A stretch of 64,000 bases of DNA from BMS3ABIN04 sp964553325 (lineage in GTDB: Bacteria; Bacteroidota; Ignavibacteria; Ignavibacteriales; Melioribacteraceae): contig CAZKKI010000063.1 in NCBI GenBank assembly GCA_964553325.1, positions 29,383-93,382 on the forward strand, read 5' to 3'. Each line of letters opens with the position of its first letter. The first letter of the stretch is position 1. A program made the translations under genes and the position numbers. Under the pieces are notes generated by a model. The model was not told the DNA's origin. It made no database searches and saw nothing but the letters and a program-made list of their open reading frames with translations. Below are positions 1-9,912 of this stretch, in pieces.

Positions 1-453
1 AAATTCACCTTTGTTTTTATAAAATTCGATTTCCACCTTTCCGCCACCGATCATTGCACCAACAGAAACGGCAATGTTCTTAATAAAAGGAAAAGTATAT
101 TCAAGTGTTAGTCCCCCGCCACCAATGAAATATTTTACTTCTTTTCTATAACCGGCAGAAACAACATCTTTGGTCTGTGAGCCCCCGAAACCGATTCCGC
201 CTATTCTGAAATTATCGATAAGCATTATATAAGCATATCCCCCGCCACCCCAAGTTATTAACGGACCTTCAAAATTACCGATGCCGAAATTATTTACGGT
301 AGAATTTATTCCGGAAAAATCGGGAAACATAATATTTGAAGTAAATCCGCCGGCAGCGCCGAATTTGGCAATCCATTTAACGGAACCAGATTCTTGGGCT
401 AACGAAGCGGAATATATTCCGACTAATAGTAAAACCAGTATTTTCGTTTTCAT
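1..453 (-). CDS. Secreted glycine-rich protein, N-terminal part (runs off window)
   Basis: An open frame of 151 codons begins at ATG 453 and continues past the left edge without a stop, so only the N-terminus is present. The first 20 residues (MKTKILVLLLVGIYSASLAQ) form a clear Sec signal peptide with a probable cut after ALA-Q-type residues. The rest is rich in Gly and aromatic residues with alternating hydrophobic stretches (several GGGG/GGG runs), the look of a small outer-membrane beta-barrel or a surface protein. I do not recognise a family. No strong Shine-Dalgarno precedes the ATG. It is downstream of and co-oriented with ftsZ, separated by 166 bp. Confidence 0.6.
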   Translation of the reverse strand, partial: MKTKILVLLLVGIYSASLAQESGSVKWIAKFGAAGGFTSNIMFPDFSGINSTVNNFGIGNFEGPLITWGGGGYAYIMLIDNFRIGGIGFGGSQTKDVVSAGYRKEVKYFIGGGGLTLEYTFPFIKNIAVSVGAMIGGGKVEIEFYKNKGEF

Positions 454-619
454 AAAAGTAATCTATTTTAAAAAAAGAAAGTTAGTGAATCTTGCGATAA
501 GATAAAACTCAATTGTAAATTTATACCGGAATAAAAATAAAGGCCGGAAGATTCCTTATTTTTCGCCGTACCACAACAAGGAAAGAAATCTCCGCAGCCC
601 TATTTTATAAATACGAAAA

Positions 620-1888
620 TTAATCCATCATCATACGTAAAAAAGACGAACCTTCGTCATCGTCGCGTTTGGAATCATTGTTCTTTTTCGTTTCAACTTT
701 TTCAAAAGCATCCAATTGATCAAGCTTAAATCCACTAGGTGGCACCGGATCTTCCGAGGGTAAAATATTTTTTGATCCCTTCACTCTGAAAATTGTCGGT
801 TCATCCAAATCAATCGTTTCCTTTTTCTGAGTCTCATCGAATTTAAAACCGGAAAACGTTTTGGCAGATGTAGGTTCGGTTTTTTCTTTATCGTCTTCAA
901 TTTGTGTTCTGAGTTTGGATTCGGTTTCCCCGAAACCCGTAGCGATAACCGTGTAAGAAACATATTCGTTCATGTCTTCCTTGTTCACCCAACCGAATAT
1001 AACGTTAGCCTCTTCACCGGCAGCTTCATAAATAATTCTATTGCCTTCGTCAATTTCTTGCATAGTCAAATCATTGGAGCTGGTAACGTTAAGCAATATA
1101 TTTTTTGCACCTTTGATGCTAACACCTTCAAGTAACGGTGAAGATATTGCATGTTGTGCCGCTTCTATAGCTCGGTTTTCTCCCGAAGCCACTCCGCATC
1201 CCATAATTGCCTCACCGCTTGAGTTCATTACCGCGCGGACATCGGCAAAATCGACATTGATAACACCCGGAACCGTAATAATATCGGCAATACCGCGGGT
1301 TGCTTCGTAAAGAACTTCGTTCGGTTTATCGAACGCCGTTTGGGCGGAAGCGTTAGTATCTAAAATATTCAACAATCTATCGTTGGGAATTACGATTAAA
1401 CTGTCGACGTTTCTTTTTAATTCATGAATTCCTTCTTCCGCGTTTATCATTCTCTTTTTACCTTCCCATCTGAAAGGTTTGGTTACAATACCTATTACTA
1501 ATGCCCCTACGCTTTTAGCAATAGCGGCCACAATCGGTGCGGCACCGGTTCCCGTTCCACCGCCCATGCCGGCAGTGACAAAAACCATATCCGTACCTTC
1601 CAATATCTTGGCGATTTTATCTCTATCTTCCTCAATTGCTTTTCTACCAACGTTAGGGTCGGCTCCGGCTCCTAAACCGCGCGTAATACTTTCACCGATT
1701 TGAATTTTGTGGTGTGCGTGATTTAGGCTCAACACTTGGGCATCGGTATTAATTGCCACGTATTCAACGCCGGTTAAACCTCTGTTCATCATACTTTCGA
1801 TGGCATTGCAACCACCACCCCCAACGCCTATAACTTTCAGTTTGGCTCTTAACGGTTCTTCCTTATCGAGCATAAAGAATTTTGACAT
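620..1888 (-). CDS. ftsZ: Cell division protein FtsZ
   Basis: Tubulin-like GTPase that polymerises into the Z-ring at mid-cell. The 422-residue product has the N-terminal nucleotide-binding turn GGGGCNA (about 23-29), the tubulin signature GMGGGTGTG (107-115), and the T7-loop region after the central helix. After about residue 325 comes an acidic/lysine-rich linker, then a short C-terminal tail ending SSFLRMMMD. The FLR of the usual FtsA-binding peptide is present, but the canonical Ile-Pro before it and the basic end are not. The start is fixed by a strong AAGGAGG-type ribosome site five bases upstream. It is the last gene of the dcw cluster, 23 bp after ftsA. Confidence 0.98.
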   Translation of the reverse strand: MSKFFMLDKEEPLRAKLKVIGVGGGGCNAIESMMNRGLTGVEYVAINTDAQVLSLNHAHHKIQIGESITRGLGAGADPNVGRKAIEEDRDKIAKILEGTDMVFVTAGMGGGTGTGAAPIVAAIAKSVGALVIGIVTKPFRWEGKKRMINAEEGIHELKRNVDSLIVIPNDRLLNILDTNASAQTAFDKPNEVLYEATRGIADIITVPGVINVDFADVRAVMNSSGEAIMGCGVASGENRAIEAAQHAISSPLLEGVSIKGAKNILLNVTSSNDLTMQEIDEGNRIIYEAAGEEANVIFGWVNKEDMNEYVSYTVIATGFGETESKLRTQIEDDKEKTEPTSAKTFSGFKFDETQKKETIDLDEPTIFRVKGSKNILPSEDPVPPSGFKLDQLDAFEKVETKKNNDSKRDDDEGSSFLRMMMD

Positions 1889-1911
1889 GTTGTCCTCCTT
1901 GTTGTGGTATT

Positions 1912-3156
1912 TTATAATTCATCAAAAAATTCTTGTATTTTTTTAAAAAACTTTGTGAAGTTAAAATTCTTTTTCGGTCGAGACGCCTTTATCGAAATAA
2001 CATTTTCGGAAGAAGGCGAACCGGGAATCCCTTTAATTAAACCGGCAACCGTTGCAAACTCCGGACTCTCAATTTCGTTCGACAATCCATTGCCTAATTC
2101 CAAAGGAACGCCTATTCTCGTCGGCAATCCGAAAACCTCTTCGGCAAGATCGACGATACCGCGCAACAGCGAACCCCCGCCCGTTAAAACAACACCGGCT
2201 TTAATTTTATGTTTGAAGTTTGTCTGCCGTAATTCATTATCAATTATTGTAAACAATTCTTTCATTCTTACATGAATAATTTGCGTTAACAAGGAAACGG
2301 GAATTTTGATTGTGCCCCTTGCACCTACTCCTTTGATGTAAATGTCTTCGTCTTTAATTATAGCTTCCTCGGAAGCATAACCATATTCTTTTTTTAACTT
2401 CTCGGCTTCCGCAGTTACAATTCCAAGTGATTCACGGATATCGTTTGTTACTTGATTACCGGCAACTCCAATAACTTTAGTATGTTTAATGCTTTTATCG
2501 TGATAAATTGCAATGTCGGTTGTCCCGCCTCCGATATCAATAAGAACAACTCCTAAATCCTGTTCGTGTTCATCCAAAACGGAAACGCTTGACGCAATGG
2601 GTTGAAGTATATAATTTTCGACGCTGTAACCCGCTCTTTCCACAGATTTCCGGATATTCTGAATTGCAGGAATAGATGCAAGCACAACATGATTCAAAGC
2701 TTCCAGCCGTGAGCCGCTCATCCCGATCGGATTTTCTATACCGCCTTGATGATCGATAAAAAATTCTTCCGGTATTATATGAAGGATTTGTCTATCCGAC
2801 GGTATTCTAATTGTTCTTACATCGGCTTTTAATCTGTCGATATCCGATTGAGTAATTTCTCGGTCGGGATTATTAATAGTAACATAATTTCTGTGGCGCA
2901 GACTTGTAATATGTTCGCCCGCAACGCCAACGTTAACGCTTCTAATATCGATATCGGCACGGTTGGATGCAATTTCCATCGCCCTTCTTATCGCCTCCGC
3001 CGTTTTTCCGATGTTTGCAACCAACCCTCTATTCAAACCTTCGGACGGAGCAACACCAAAGCCAAGAATGCTGAGTTTGTGTCCTTGTCGCTCGGCAATT
3101 ACCGCTCCGACTTTCGTTGTGCCTAAATCGAGTCCGGCTAAAATATTTCTTCTCAT
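1912..3156 (-). CDS. ftsA: Cell division protein FtsA
   Basis: Actin-family ATPase that tethers FtsZ to the membrane. The 414-residue protein begins with the phosphate-1 motif GLDLGTTKVGAVIAE, has the second phosphate loop DIGGGTTDIAIY near residue 210 and the adenosine motif GGGSLLRG near 333. The C-terminus (KNFNFTKFFKKIQEFFDEL) is an amphipathic helix typical of the FtsA membrane-targeting sequence. The ATG overlaps the ftsQ stop by four bases (ATGA), so translation is probably coupled. Confidence 0.97.
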   Translation of the reverse strand: MRRNILAGLDLGTTKVGAVIAERQGHKLSILGFGVAPSEGLNRGLVANIGKTAEAIRRAMEIASNRADIDIRSVNVGVAGEHITSLRHRNYVTINNPDREITQSDIDRLKADVRTIRIPSDRQILHIIPEEFFIDHQGGIENPIGMSGSRLEALNHVVLASIPAIQNIRKSVERAGYSVENYILQPIASSVSVLDEHEQDLGVVLIDIGGGTTDIAIYHDKSIKHTKVIGVAGNQVTNDIRESLGIVTAEAEKLKKEYGYASEEAIIKDEDIYIKGVGARGTIKIPVSLLTQIIHVRMKELFTIIDNELRQTNFKHKIKAGVVLTGGGSLLRGIVDLAEEVFGLPTRIGVPLELGNGLSNEIESPEFATVAGLIKGIPGSPSSENVISIKASRPKKNFNFTKFFKKIQEFFDEL

Positions 3157-3899
3157 AATATTTCTTTTACTCCCATTGCATTATCATTTTGCGTTCCGAT
3201 AAAAACGTGATCATTAAATCTCAAATCGATATAAGTTATATTTTCAGTACTTTTATTTTTCAGAGAAGCATACAAATCGCAAAATGTTAAAATATTATCC
3301 AATAAATTTTTCTTATTTATCACTACAGGATAGTTCGAATCGAGCATTGTAAGAATTACATTATCCTTTTTCGTTAAATCCACACTCGAAATTTCTGCGT
3401 AAAATCCGGAATCATAAAGTTCCACCGCCTTCAATATTTTCAGTGCATCTTTCAGATTTTCGTTTTTTGCCTTTTGTTTACCTTTACGAATTAATACCAC
3501 TGGCAAATTTATATATGAAGTTCCGCTTAACAGTGGTAATATTCTGCCGTCGTCGGTGAGAATCTTTTCATCTTCGCCTTGAATTAATAATGCGTAAAAA
3601 GGCACTTCGGTGATTTCAACTTCTACAACACCTTCTCCTTTATAAAGAACATCACATTTATCGATGTAAGGATGTTTTTCCAATTTATCTTTTATCAACA
3701 ACAGGCTTAAGTTTTCGTATGAATTCGTATTGTCGAGCTTCGCAAATTTCAAATAATCTTTAGAAGAAAGGTGCATTGTGTTTTTTAATATTACTTTCCC
3801 GATTTTCTTCTCCGTATTGCCGTCTAAAATCACCGTAAGAGCAATTAACGACAAAACAAACAAAACAAATCCCTTTGAATTTGAAATTAATTTATTCAT
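3153..3899 (-). CDS. ftsQ: Cell division protein FtsQ/DivIB-like
   Basis: Bitopic divisome protein that links early and late division proteins. The 248 residues comprise a short cytoplasmic N-terminus, one membrane segment (about 10-25), a POTRA-like region (about 35-95) and an FtsQ beta domain with the motif KILTDDGRILPLL. Sequence conservation in this family is low; the call rests on the fold-like pattern and its place between murC and ftsA, where ftsQ normally sits. It overlaps both neighbours by four bases. Confidence 0.88.
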   Translation of the reverse strand: MNKLISNSKGFVLFVLSLIALTVILDGNTEKKIGKVILKNTMHLSSKDYLKFAKLDNTNSYENLSLLLIKDKLEKHPYIDKCDVLYKGEGVVEVEITEVPFYALLIQGEDEKILTDDGRILPLLSGTSYINLPVVLIRKGKQKAKNENLKDALKILKAVELYDSGFYAEISSVDLTKKDNVILTMLDSNYPVVINKKNLLDNILTFCDLYASLKNKSTENITYIDLRFNDHVFIGTQNDNAMGVKEIL

Positions 3900-5284
3900 T
3901 TTATATTAGATTTATTTTTATAAAGTTCAACAAATTTTTCTCCGAATTTCCAAATATCCCCTGCACCCATTGTAATAACGATATCACCGGGTTTCACAAT
4001 GTTCATTAACAGCTCCGGAACATTATTTTTATCTGGTTCATAGATTACGTTTTTGTGTCCGTAATCTTTTGTAACCTGTGCGATTAATTCGCCCGAAACA
4101 TTTTCAATAGGTTTTTCGCGTGCAGGATAAACGTCCGTACAGATAAAAATATCCGAATCCAAAAACGCTCTTCCGAATTCTTTGTAGAAATCTCGTGTTC
4201 TTGTATATAAATGCGGTTGGAAGACAACAACCAATCTTCTTTTCCAACCTTTTCTTATACCGGAAAGAGTTGCATTTATTTCCGTCGGATGATGCGCATA
4301 ATCATCTATAACCAAAATATCGTTACTGTATTTTGTTTCGAATCTTCTGTAAACACCGGAAAAAGATTCCAAAGCCCTTTTTATTACATCGAATTTCACT
4401 CCCAATTCCCTACCAATAATTACTGCAACGAGAGAGTTTTTCACATAATGGATTCCGGGCAAACGAAGCGTAATACGACCTAATTCTTCGCCTTTATACT
4501 CAACGGTATAAGAACTTTGATATTCGTTAAACTCCACATCAACCGCTCTTACATCGGCTTGCGAAGTTAAACCGTAAGTAATTGTTTTCTTATTTATCAA
4601 GGGGATAATGTCTTGAAGCGCAGGTTCGTCCAAACACAAAACAACGAATCCGAAGAACGGGACTTTATTAGCAAACTGAACGAAAGCATTTTTAATATCG
4701 TCAAGATCCTTGTAAGTATCCAAATGCTCTTGTTCCAACGTTGTAATTGCAGCAATTGTAGGAGTAAGTTGGAGGAAAGTTCTATCGAACTCATCGGCTT
4801 CAACAACGATATATTCGCTTTTTCCGAGACGAGCGTTTGTTCCGCCTAATCCGCTTAATTTACCACCGACTATTATCGTCGGATCTATTCCACCTTCGGT
4901 TAATACCAAACCCACCATAGAAGTAGTTGTTGTTTTACCGTGTGTACCGGCAATCCCGATTCCATATTTCATTCTCATAGTTTCGGCAAGCATTTCCGCC
5001 CGCTTAATAACCGGAATCTTACGTTCGAGCGCTTCTTTCACTTCCGGGTTGTCCGTATCGACCGCCGAAGAATAAACCAATACATCCGCATCGTTAAGGT
5101 TTTCCGGCGAATGTCCAATTGAAATCTTGCAACCTATTTCCCGCAACCGTTGAGTGATTTCCGTTTCATTTAAATCCGATCCGGAAACGTCGAAACCCTC
5201 GTTAATCATAATTTCCGCAAGACCACTCATTCCGATTCCGCCTATACCTACAAAGTGAATTTTTTTTATTACTTGTCTAAACAT
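3896..5284 (-). CDS. murC: UDP-N-acetylmuramate--L-alanine ligase MurC
   Basis: Cytoplasmic ATP-dependent ligase that adds the first amino acid (L-Ala) to UDP-MurNAc. The 462-residue protein has the N-terminal Rossmann motif HFVGIGGIGMSGLAE, the Mur-ligase P-loop GTHGKTTTT (113-121), and the C-terminal motifs DDYAHHPTEI and FQPHLYTRT that distinguish MurC. There is no fused Ddl domain. The start codon shares one base with the murG stop. Confidence 0.98.
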   Translation of the reverse strand: MFRQVIKKIHFVGIGGIGMSGLAEIMINEGFDVSGSDLNETEITQRLREIGCKISIGHSPENLNDADVLVYSSAVDTDNPEVKEALERKIPVIKRAEMLAETMRMKYGIGIAGTHGKTTTTSMVGLVLTEGGIDPTIIVGGKLSGLGGTNARLGKSEYIVVEADEFDRTFLQLTPTIAAITTLEQEHLDTYKDLDDIKNAFVQFANKVPFFGFVVLCLDEPALQDIIPLINKKTITYGLTSQADVRAVDVEFNEYQSSYTVEYKGEELGRITLRLPGIHYVKNSLVAVIIGRELGVKFDVIKRALESFSGVYRRFETKYSNDILVIDDYAHHPTEINATLSGIRKGWKRRLVVVFQPHLYTRTRDFYKEFGRAFLDSDIFICTDVYPAREKPIENVSGELIAQVTKDYGHKNVIYEPDKNNVPELLMNIVKPGDIVITMGAGDIWKFGEKFVELYKNKSNIK

Positions 5285-6384
5285 TAATTTACTTCCGCCA
5301 ATTTTATAGCTTCCCGTGCAATTTCCACGGCTGCATTTGGTTTTGAAAATTGTTTTATATTTTTTTTCAACTCGGCCAATTTGTTTGAGTCGTTAATTAA
5401 ATTTTTAATTACCACATACAGTTTATCCGCCATTTCTTCGTCTTTTACAATAATTGCCGCATTGCTTTCTTCCAATGCTTTTGCATTCATATATTGATGA
5501 TTAGCGGCGACAACCGTCGAAGGAATGAATACAACAGGCAAACCCAAAGTGGCTACTTCCGCTATTGTGGTTGCGCCCGCGCGTGCAATTACCAAATCGG
5601 CAGCGGAATATGCTGCAGTCATGTTTTCAATAAACGGAAATACTTTAACTTTGTCACTGTTTAAATTTTTATATTCTTGATAATAATTTTTACCCGTTTG
5701 CCAGATAATCTGTATATCTTCCCCCAGGATTTGATCCAAATTTTCTTTTAATGCTTTATTAACATTCCCCGCACCGAGGCTTCCGCCTAAGACCAGCACC
5801 ACTTTTTTATTTTCGTCCAAACCGAATTCTTTACACGCGGCTTTCCTTTCGATGGATTGTAACTCAACTCTAATCGGGTTGCCGGTTATTTTTAATTTTT
5901 CTTGATTTCTGAAATATTTCTTCGTTTCCTCAAAACAAATGTGTATTTGCTCCGCTTTCTTTTCCAACAGCCGATTTGTAATTCCGGGATAACTGTTCTG
6001 CTCGAGCAGAATAATTTTTGCTCCCATCACTGAAGCGCCGATTGCAACGGGACCCGAAACATAGGCACCCGAGCCAATCATCACTTTAGGTTTGAATTTA
6101 ATATTTATAATCAGAGATTGTATCATCGCAATTAAAAGTTTTAGCGGAAACAAAAGATTTTCCAATTTAAATTTTCTCGAGAATCCACTAACCCAAATTG
6201 TTTTAAAATCAAATCCTTTTGCCGGAACAACCCTCGCTTCAATTTTATCCTTGGTCCCCACAAATAAAATTTTAGATTCGGGTTTCAAAATTCTAATTTG
6301 TTCGGCAACCGCAATAGCCGGGAACAAATGACCTCCGGTTCCTCCGCCGGCAAACAGAAATCTGTAATTAGAACTTTTCGTCAT
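5284..6384 (-). CDS. murG: UDP-GlcNAc:lipid I N-acetylglucosaminyltransferase MurG
   Basis: Peripheral membrane GT28 glycosyltransferase that turns lipid I into lipid II. The 366 residues carry the N-terminal loop GGGTGGHLFPAIAVAE, a hydrophobic membrane-association stretch near 75-90, and the C-terminal donor-site motifs GGSLGAGNVN and ARAGATTIAEVATLGLP. Length is normal. It lies between ftsW and murC with coding overlaps at both ends. Confidence 0.97.
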   Translation of the reverse strand: MTKSSNYRFLFAGGGTGGHLFPAIAVAEQIRILKPESKILFVGTKDKIEARVVPAKGFDFKTIWVSGFSRKFKLENLLFPLKLLIAMIQSLIINIKFKPKVMIGSGAYVSGPVAIGASVMGAKIILLEQNSYPGITNRLLEKKAEQIHICFEETKKYFRNQEKLKITGNPIRVELQSIERKAACKEFGLDENKKVVLVLGGSLGAGNVNKALKENLDQILGEDIQIIWQTGKNYYQEYKNLNSDKVKVFPFIENMTAAYSAADLVIARAGATTIAEVATLGLPVVFIPSTVVAANHQYMNAKALEESNAAIIVKDEEMADKLYVVIKNLINDSNKLAELKKNIKQFSKPNAAVEIAREAIKLAEVN

Positions 6385-7457
6385 TTAGTTTTCCCCAACC
6401 GAAGTTTTTTATCTTTATTTTGTAACCCGATATTGATTAAAATTCCGATTGAAATACAAAACACAATTATTGAAGTACCTCCGAAACTAATAAACGGCAA
6501 TGTTATTCCCGTTGTCGGTACGATCCCAATTCCAACCGCTGCATGCAAGAATGCACTAATAACAATCATGAACGAAATACCGAATGCAAGAAGTTGACCG
6601 AATTCGTCTTTCGTTTTCTTTGCAATTATTAACCCGATAATAAAAATGGACAAATAAGCAAAAAGGATTAACAATGTTCCTATAAATCCGAATTCCTCTC
6701 CCAATACCGAAAAAATAAAATCGTTATGCGGTTCGGGTAAAAACAAATTACTTTGTCTACTTTGTCCCAGTCCCAATCCTGTAACTCCGCCGCTACCCAG
6801 AGCAACAAGCGATTGTTTCAATTGGTGCCCTACATTTCCGTTTATCACACTGTCGATATATGCAAATACTCTGCTTCTCGAATGCGGAAAAATCATCATG
6901 ACGGTTCCACCAGCAAAACCGGCGGTACCTACGATTCCCGCCAGGTGTTTAATCCGCGCACCGCCAACAAATAGCATGGTGAACGAAGTAAACAAAACAA
7001 TCATACTTGTGCTTACATTCGGTTGAATAAGTATCAACACGCTAATAACAAAAATCCAAACCAAGGGAAATACCAATCCGTTTTTATAATCCTCTATCTT
7101 CTTACCTTTTTGGGCAATCAAAACAGCCAAATGAATTATCAATAATAATTTCGCCAATTCCGACGGTTGAAAACGAATCACCTTCAGGTTAATCCATCTC
7201 GAAGCCCCTTTTATATCCGGTGCAAATATTAGAGTTGCCAGCAATAACAATACCGCAATTATCATAAACACTTTGCTATAATCTTTATAGTAACGATACG
7301 GTACTACCGATGCGAAAATTAATCCTATAAAGGCAGCAATTACTTTCCACAAATGGGACATAAATACATTCAGTCCTTTCGCACTGAATATTAAAAAGCT
7401 GCCAAGGATTACAAGTCCGAGTGTAATGGTCAAAAGTGTTCTGATTAATATTTTCAT
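6381..7457 (-). CDS. ftsW: Peptidoglycan glycosyltransferase FtsW (SEDS family)
   Basis: Polytopic SEDS protein that polymerises lipid II at the septum together with FtsI. The 358 residues show about ten membrane segments, the RWINLKVIRFQPSELAKL motif after the fourth segment, the Gly-rich LGSGGVTGLGLGQSRQ loop and the C-terminal GITLPFISFGGTS signature. It is shorter than E. coli FtsW mainly because the cytoplasmic N-terminus is short. Position between murD and murG favours FtsW over RodA. Confidence 0.96.
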   Translation of the reverse strand: MKILIRTLLTITLGLVILGSFLIFSAKGLNVFMSHLWKVIAAFIGLIFASVVPYRYYKDYSKVFMIIAVLLLLATLIFAPDIKGASRWINLKVIRFQPSELAKLLLIIHLAVLIAQKGKKIEDYKNGLVFPLVWIFVISVLILIQPNVSTSMIVLFTSFTMLFVGGARIKHLAGIVGTAGFAGGTVMMIFPHSRSRVFAYIDSVINGNVGHQLKQSLVALGSGGVTGLGLGQSRQSNLFLPEPHNDFIFSVLGEEFGFIGTLLILFAYLSIFIIGLIIAKKTKDEFGQLLAFGISFMIVISAFLHAAVGIGIVPTTGITLPFISFGGTSIIVFCISIGILINIGLQNKDKKLRLGKTK

Positions 7458-8806
7458 TTTAATTTATTAACCGCTTCTTTGAAAATTTTTCCTCTTTCCT
7501 CATAATTCCGAAACATATCGAAACTTGCACAAGCGGGAGAAAGCAAAACCACGCTACCCGCAGTTGCTTCTGTTTTAGCTTTATCCAAACATTCATCAAA
7601 CGTATTAACAATTTCCACCGGAACTATTTCCTTAAAAAAATTATAAATTTTTTCTGCCGAACTTCCGATCGCATAAATTTTCTTTACTCTTTCTTCTACA
7701 AGCTCTTTAATTTTGTTGTAATCATTACCTTTATCCAATCCGCCGAGAATTAAATAAATATCCGAGTCAAAACTTCTCAAAGCATACCAAACGGAATCGA
7801 TATTCGTTGCTTTAGAATCATTTATATATTTTACTCCGTTTAATTCTCTCACCAATTCCAGTCTGTGTTCAACCCCTTCAAAAGTACCGAGGGCTTTTTT
7901 TATCAATTCATTTTCAATCCCATAAATTTTTGCTATGCCCACAACAGCCATTGAGTTCATCAAATTATGTTCGCCTTTCAAACTTAAATCGGCTACATCG
8001 CAAATTTCTTCCAGGTTTTCGCCGTTAGAGTAAACAATCTTGTTTTTATCCAAAAAAACACCTAATCCCGGATTTTCTTTTATGGAAAAGGGAATCAATT
8101 CCGTTTTACTTTCGGCAACAATCCGCTTTACAATTTCGTCATCAAAATTGTAAATCAAATAATCGTTATTTGTTTGATTCTTAAAAATTCTCATTTTCGA
8201 TTTAATGTATAAATTAAAATCATCGTTATATCTATTTAGGTGATCCGGAGTAATGTTCAACAACACCGACACCGCAGGTTTAAAATCCTTAATAAAATCC
8301 AGCTGAAAACTCGATACCTCAAGAGCAACAAATTCATCTTCTCCCACATCCAGAACAATTTCGGAAAAAGCTTTTCCTATGTTTCCAGCCGTGTAACAAG
8401 TTTTACCGCTTGAATTCAACACGTGCGCACATAATGTGGTTGTAGTGGTTTTTCCGTTCGTTCCCGTTATTGCTATAATCGAACCTTTACAAAACCAAGA
8501 AGCAAATTCTATTTCACTTACAACTTCCACATTTTTTTCTTTAGCCAACTGCAACACCGTTGAATCGGAAGGCACACCCGGACTGGTAACTATAAAATCG
8601 GCATTGTAAACTCTTCCGGAATGTCCACCGGTTTCATATTCGATGTTTTCTTGTTTCAATACGTAAAGAACATCTTTCAATTTTTCTTCAGGTGCAATAT
8701 CGCTTACGAACGGTATCGCTCCGATTTTTTTTGCCAATTTTGCAGCGCCTATTCCACTTCTCACCGCACCCAGTACCGATATCCTTTTCCCACGTAAATC
8801 TTTCAT
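7454..8806 (-). CDS. murD: UDP-N-acetylmuramoyl-L-alanine--D-glutamate ligase MurD
   Basis: Cytoplasmic ligase that adds D-Glu to UDP-MurNAc-L-Ala. The 450-residue protein has the N-terminal UDP-binding Rossmann region, the P-loop GTNGKTTT (115-122), the central motif HRLELVRELNGVKYINDSKATN with the conserved His and NDSKATN, and LLSPACASFDMFRNYEERG near the C-terminus. These motifs are diagnostic of MurD. It overlaps mraY and ftsW by four bases each. Confidence 0.98.
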   Translation of the reverse strand: MKDLRGKRISVLGAVRSGIGAAKLAKKIGAIPFVSDIAPEEKLKDVLYVLKQENIEYETGGHSGRVYNADFIVTSPGVPSDSTVLQLAKEKNVEVVSEIEFASWFCKGSIIAITGTNGKTTTTTLCAHVLNSSGKTCYTAGNIGKAFSEIVLDVGEDEFVALEVSSFQLDFIKDFKPAVSVLLNITPDHLNRYNDDFNLYIKSKMRIFKNQTNNDYLIYNFDDEIVKRIVAESKTELIPFSIKENPGLGVFLDKNKIVYSNGENLEEICDVADLSLKGEHNLMNSMAVVGIAKIYGIENELIKKALGTFEGVEHRLELVRELNGVKYINDSKATNIDSVWYALRSFDSDIYLILGGLDKGNDYNKIKELVEERVKKIYAIGSSAEKIYNFFKEIVPVEIVNTFDECLDKAKTEATAGSVVLLSPACASFDMFRNYEERGKIFKEAVNKLK

Positions 8807-9912
8807 CTGATCTTAAACGACGCCAAACTAATAATTGCAAATATGATTGAAATAATGTAAAACCTGACAACGATTTTGGGTTCCGCCCATCCCATCAATT
8901 CGAAGTGATGATGTATCGGCGCCATTTTAAAAACACGTTTGCCTTCTCCGTACTTTTTCTTAGTGTATTTGAAATACATTCTTTGAATAATAACCGACAG
9001 TGCTTCAACGAAAAAAATTCCGCCCAAAATCGGAATAAGCAATTCTTTTTTAATTAGAATAGTTATTATTCCGAATGCGCCGCCAAGTGCTAACGAACCC
9101 GTATCCCCCATAAATATTTCCGCGGGATAAAAATTGAACCATAAAAATCCCAAACCGGCACCGATAAATGCAGCGATATAAATCGTTAATTCTCCTGAGC
9201 CGGGTAAATACATTACGTTGAGATAATCAGCATAAATTTTATTTCCGGATACATAAGCAATTACCGCCAGAGTCAACATTACAATCAACATCGAACCAAT
9301 TGCCAAACCATCCAAGCCGTCCGTTAAATTTACGGCGTTCGAAGTAGCCGTAATTATAAAAATCACTGCAGGAACATATAAGTATGAAAAATCCCAATTC
9401 AAATTTTTAAAGAACGGTAAAGTTGTTTGAGTATTATACGGGGCAAATTCCGGTAAATAGTAAATTGTTAATCCGACTATTAATCCTATTAGAACTTGTC
9501 CCATTAATTTATATCTGGCAATTAATCCTTTCGAATATTTTTTAACGACTTTCAAATAATCATCCACAAATCCTACAAAGCTCAACCAAATTGTTCCGGC
9601 TAAAACTAAAATTATATAAGTACTTTTTATATCGCTCCACAACAATACGGGTACTACAACCGAGAGAATTATTATTATTCCGCCCATCGTGGGGGTACCG
9701 GCTTTTACTTTATGTGTTCGAGGTCCAACTTCACGTATGGTTTCTCCAATTTGCTTTCTTTTTAAATACGCAATTATTTTTGGACCGATATAAAACGAGA
9801 TAAACATTGCCGTAATAGCCGAAAGGGCGGAACGAAACGATAAAAATCTAAAAACGTCGAATCCAGGTGGATTAAATACTTTATTTATGTAATCGAATAA
9901 ATAGTAAAACAT
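8803..9912 (-). CDS. mraY: Phospho-N-acetylmuramoyl-pentapeptide transferase MraY
   Basis: Integral membrane enzyme that transfers phospho-MurNAc-pentapeptide to undecaprenyl phosphate, giving lipid I. The 369 residues have about ten membrane segments and the family's catalytic motifs: GFVDDYLKVVKKYSKGL, NLTDGLDGLAIG, FMGDTGSLALGG and the cytoplasmic histidine motif PIHHHFELMGW. Start ATG shares a base with the murF stop. Confidence 0.98.
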   Translation of the reverse strand: MFYYLFDYINKVFNPPGFDVFRFLSFRSALSAITAMFISFYIGPKIIAYLKRKQIGETIREVGPRTHKVKAGTPTMGGIIIILSVVVPVLLWSDIKSTYIILVLAGTIWLSFVGFVDDYLKVVKKYSKGLIARYKLMGQVLIGLIVGLTIYYLPEFAPYNTQTTLPFFKNLNWDFSYLYVPAVIFIITATSNAVNLTDGLDGLAIGSMLIVMLTLAVIAYVSGNKIYADYLNVMYLPGSGELTIYIAAFIGAGLGFLWFNFYPAEIFMGDTGSLALGGAFGIITILIKKELLIPILGGIFFVEALSVIIQRMYFKYTKKKYGEGKRVFKMAPIHHHFELMGWAEPKIVVRFYIISIIFAIISLASFKIR

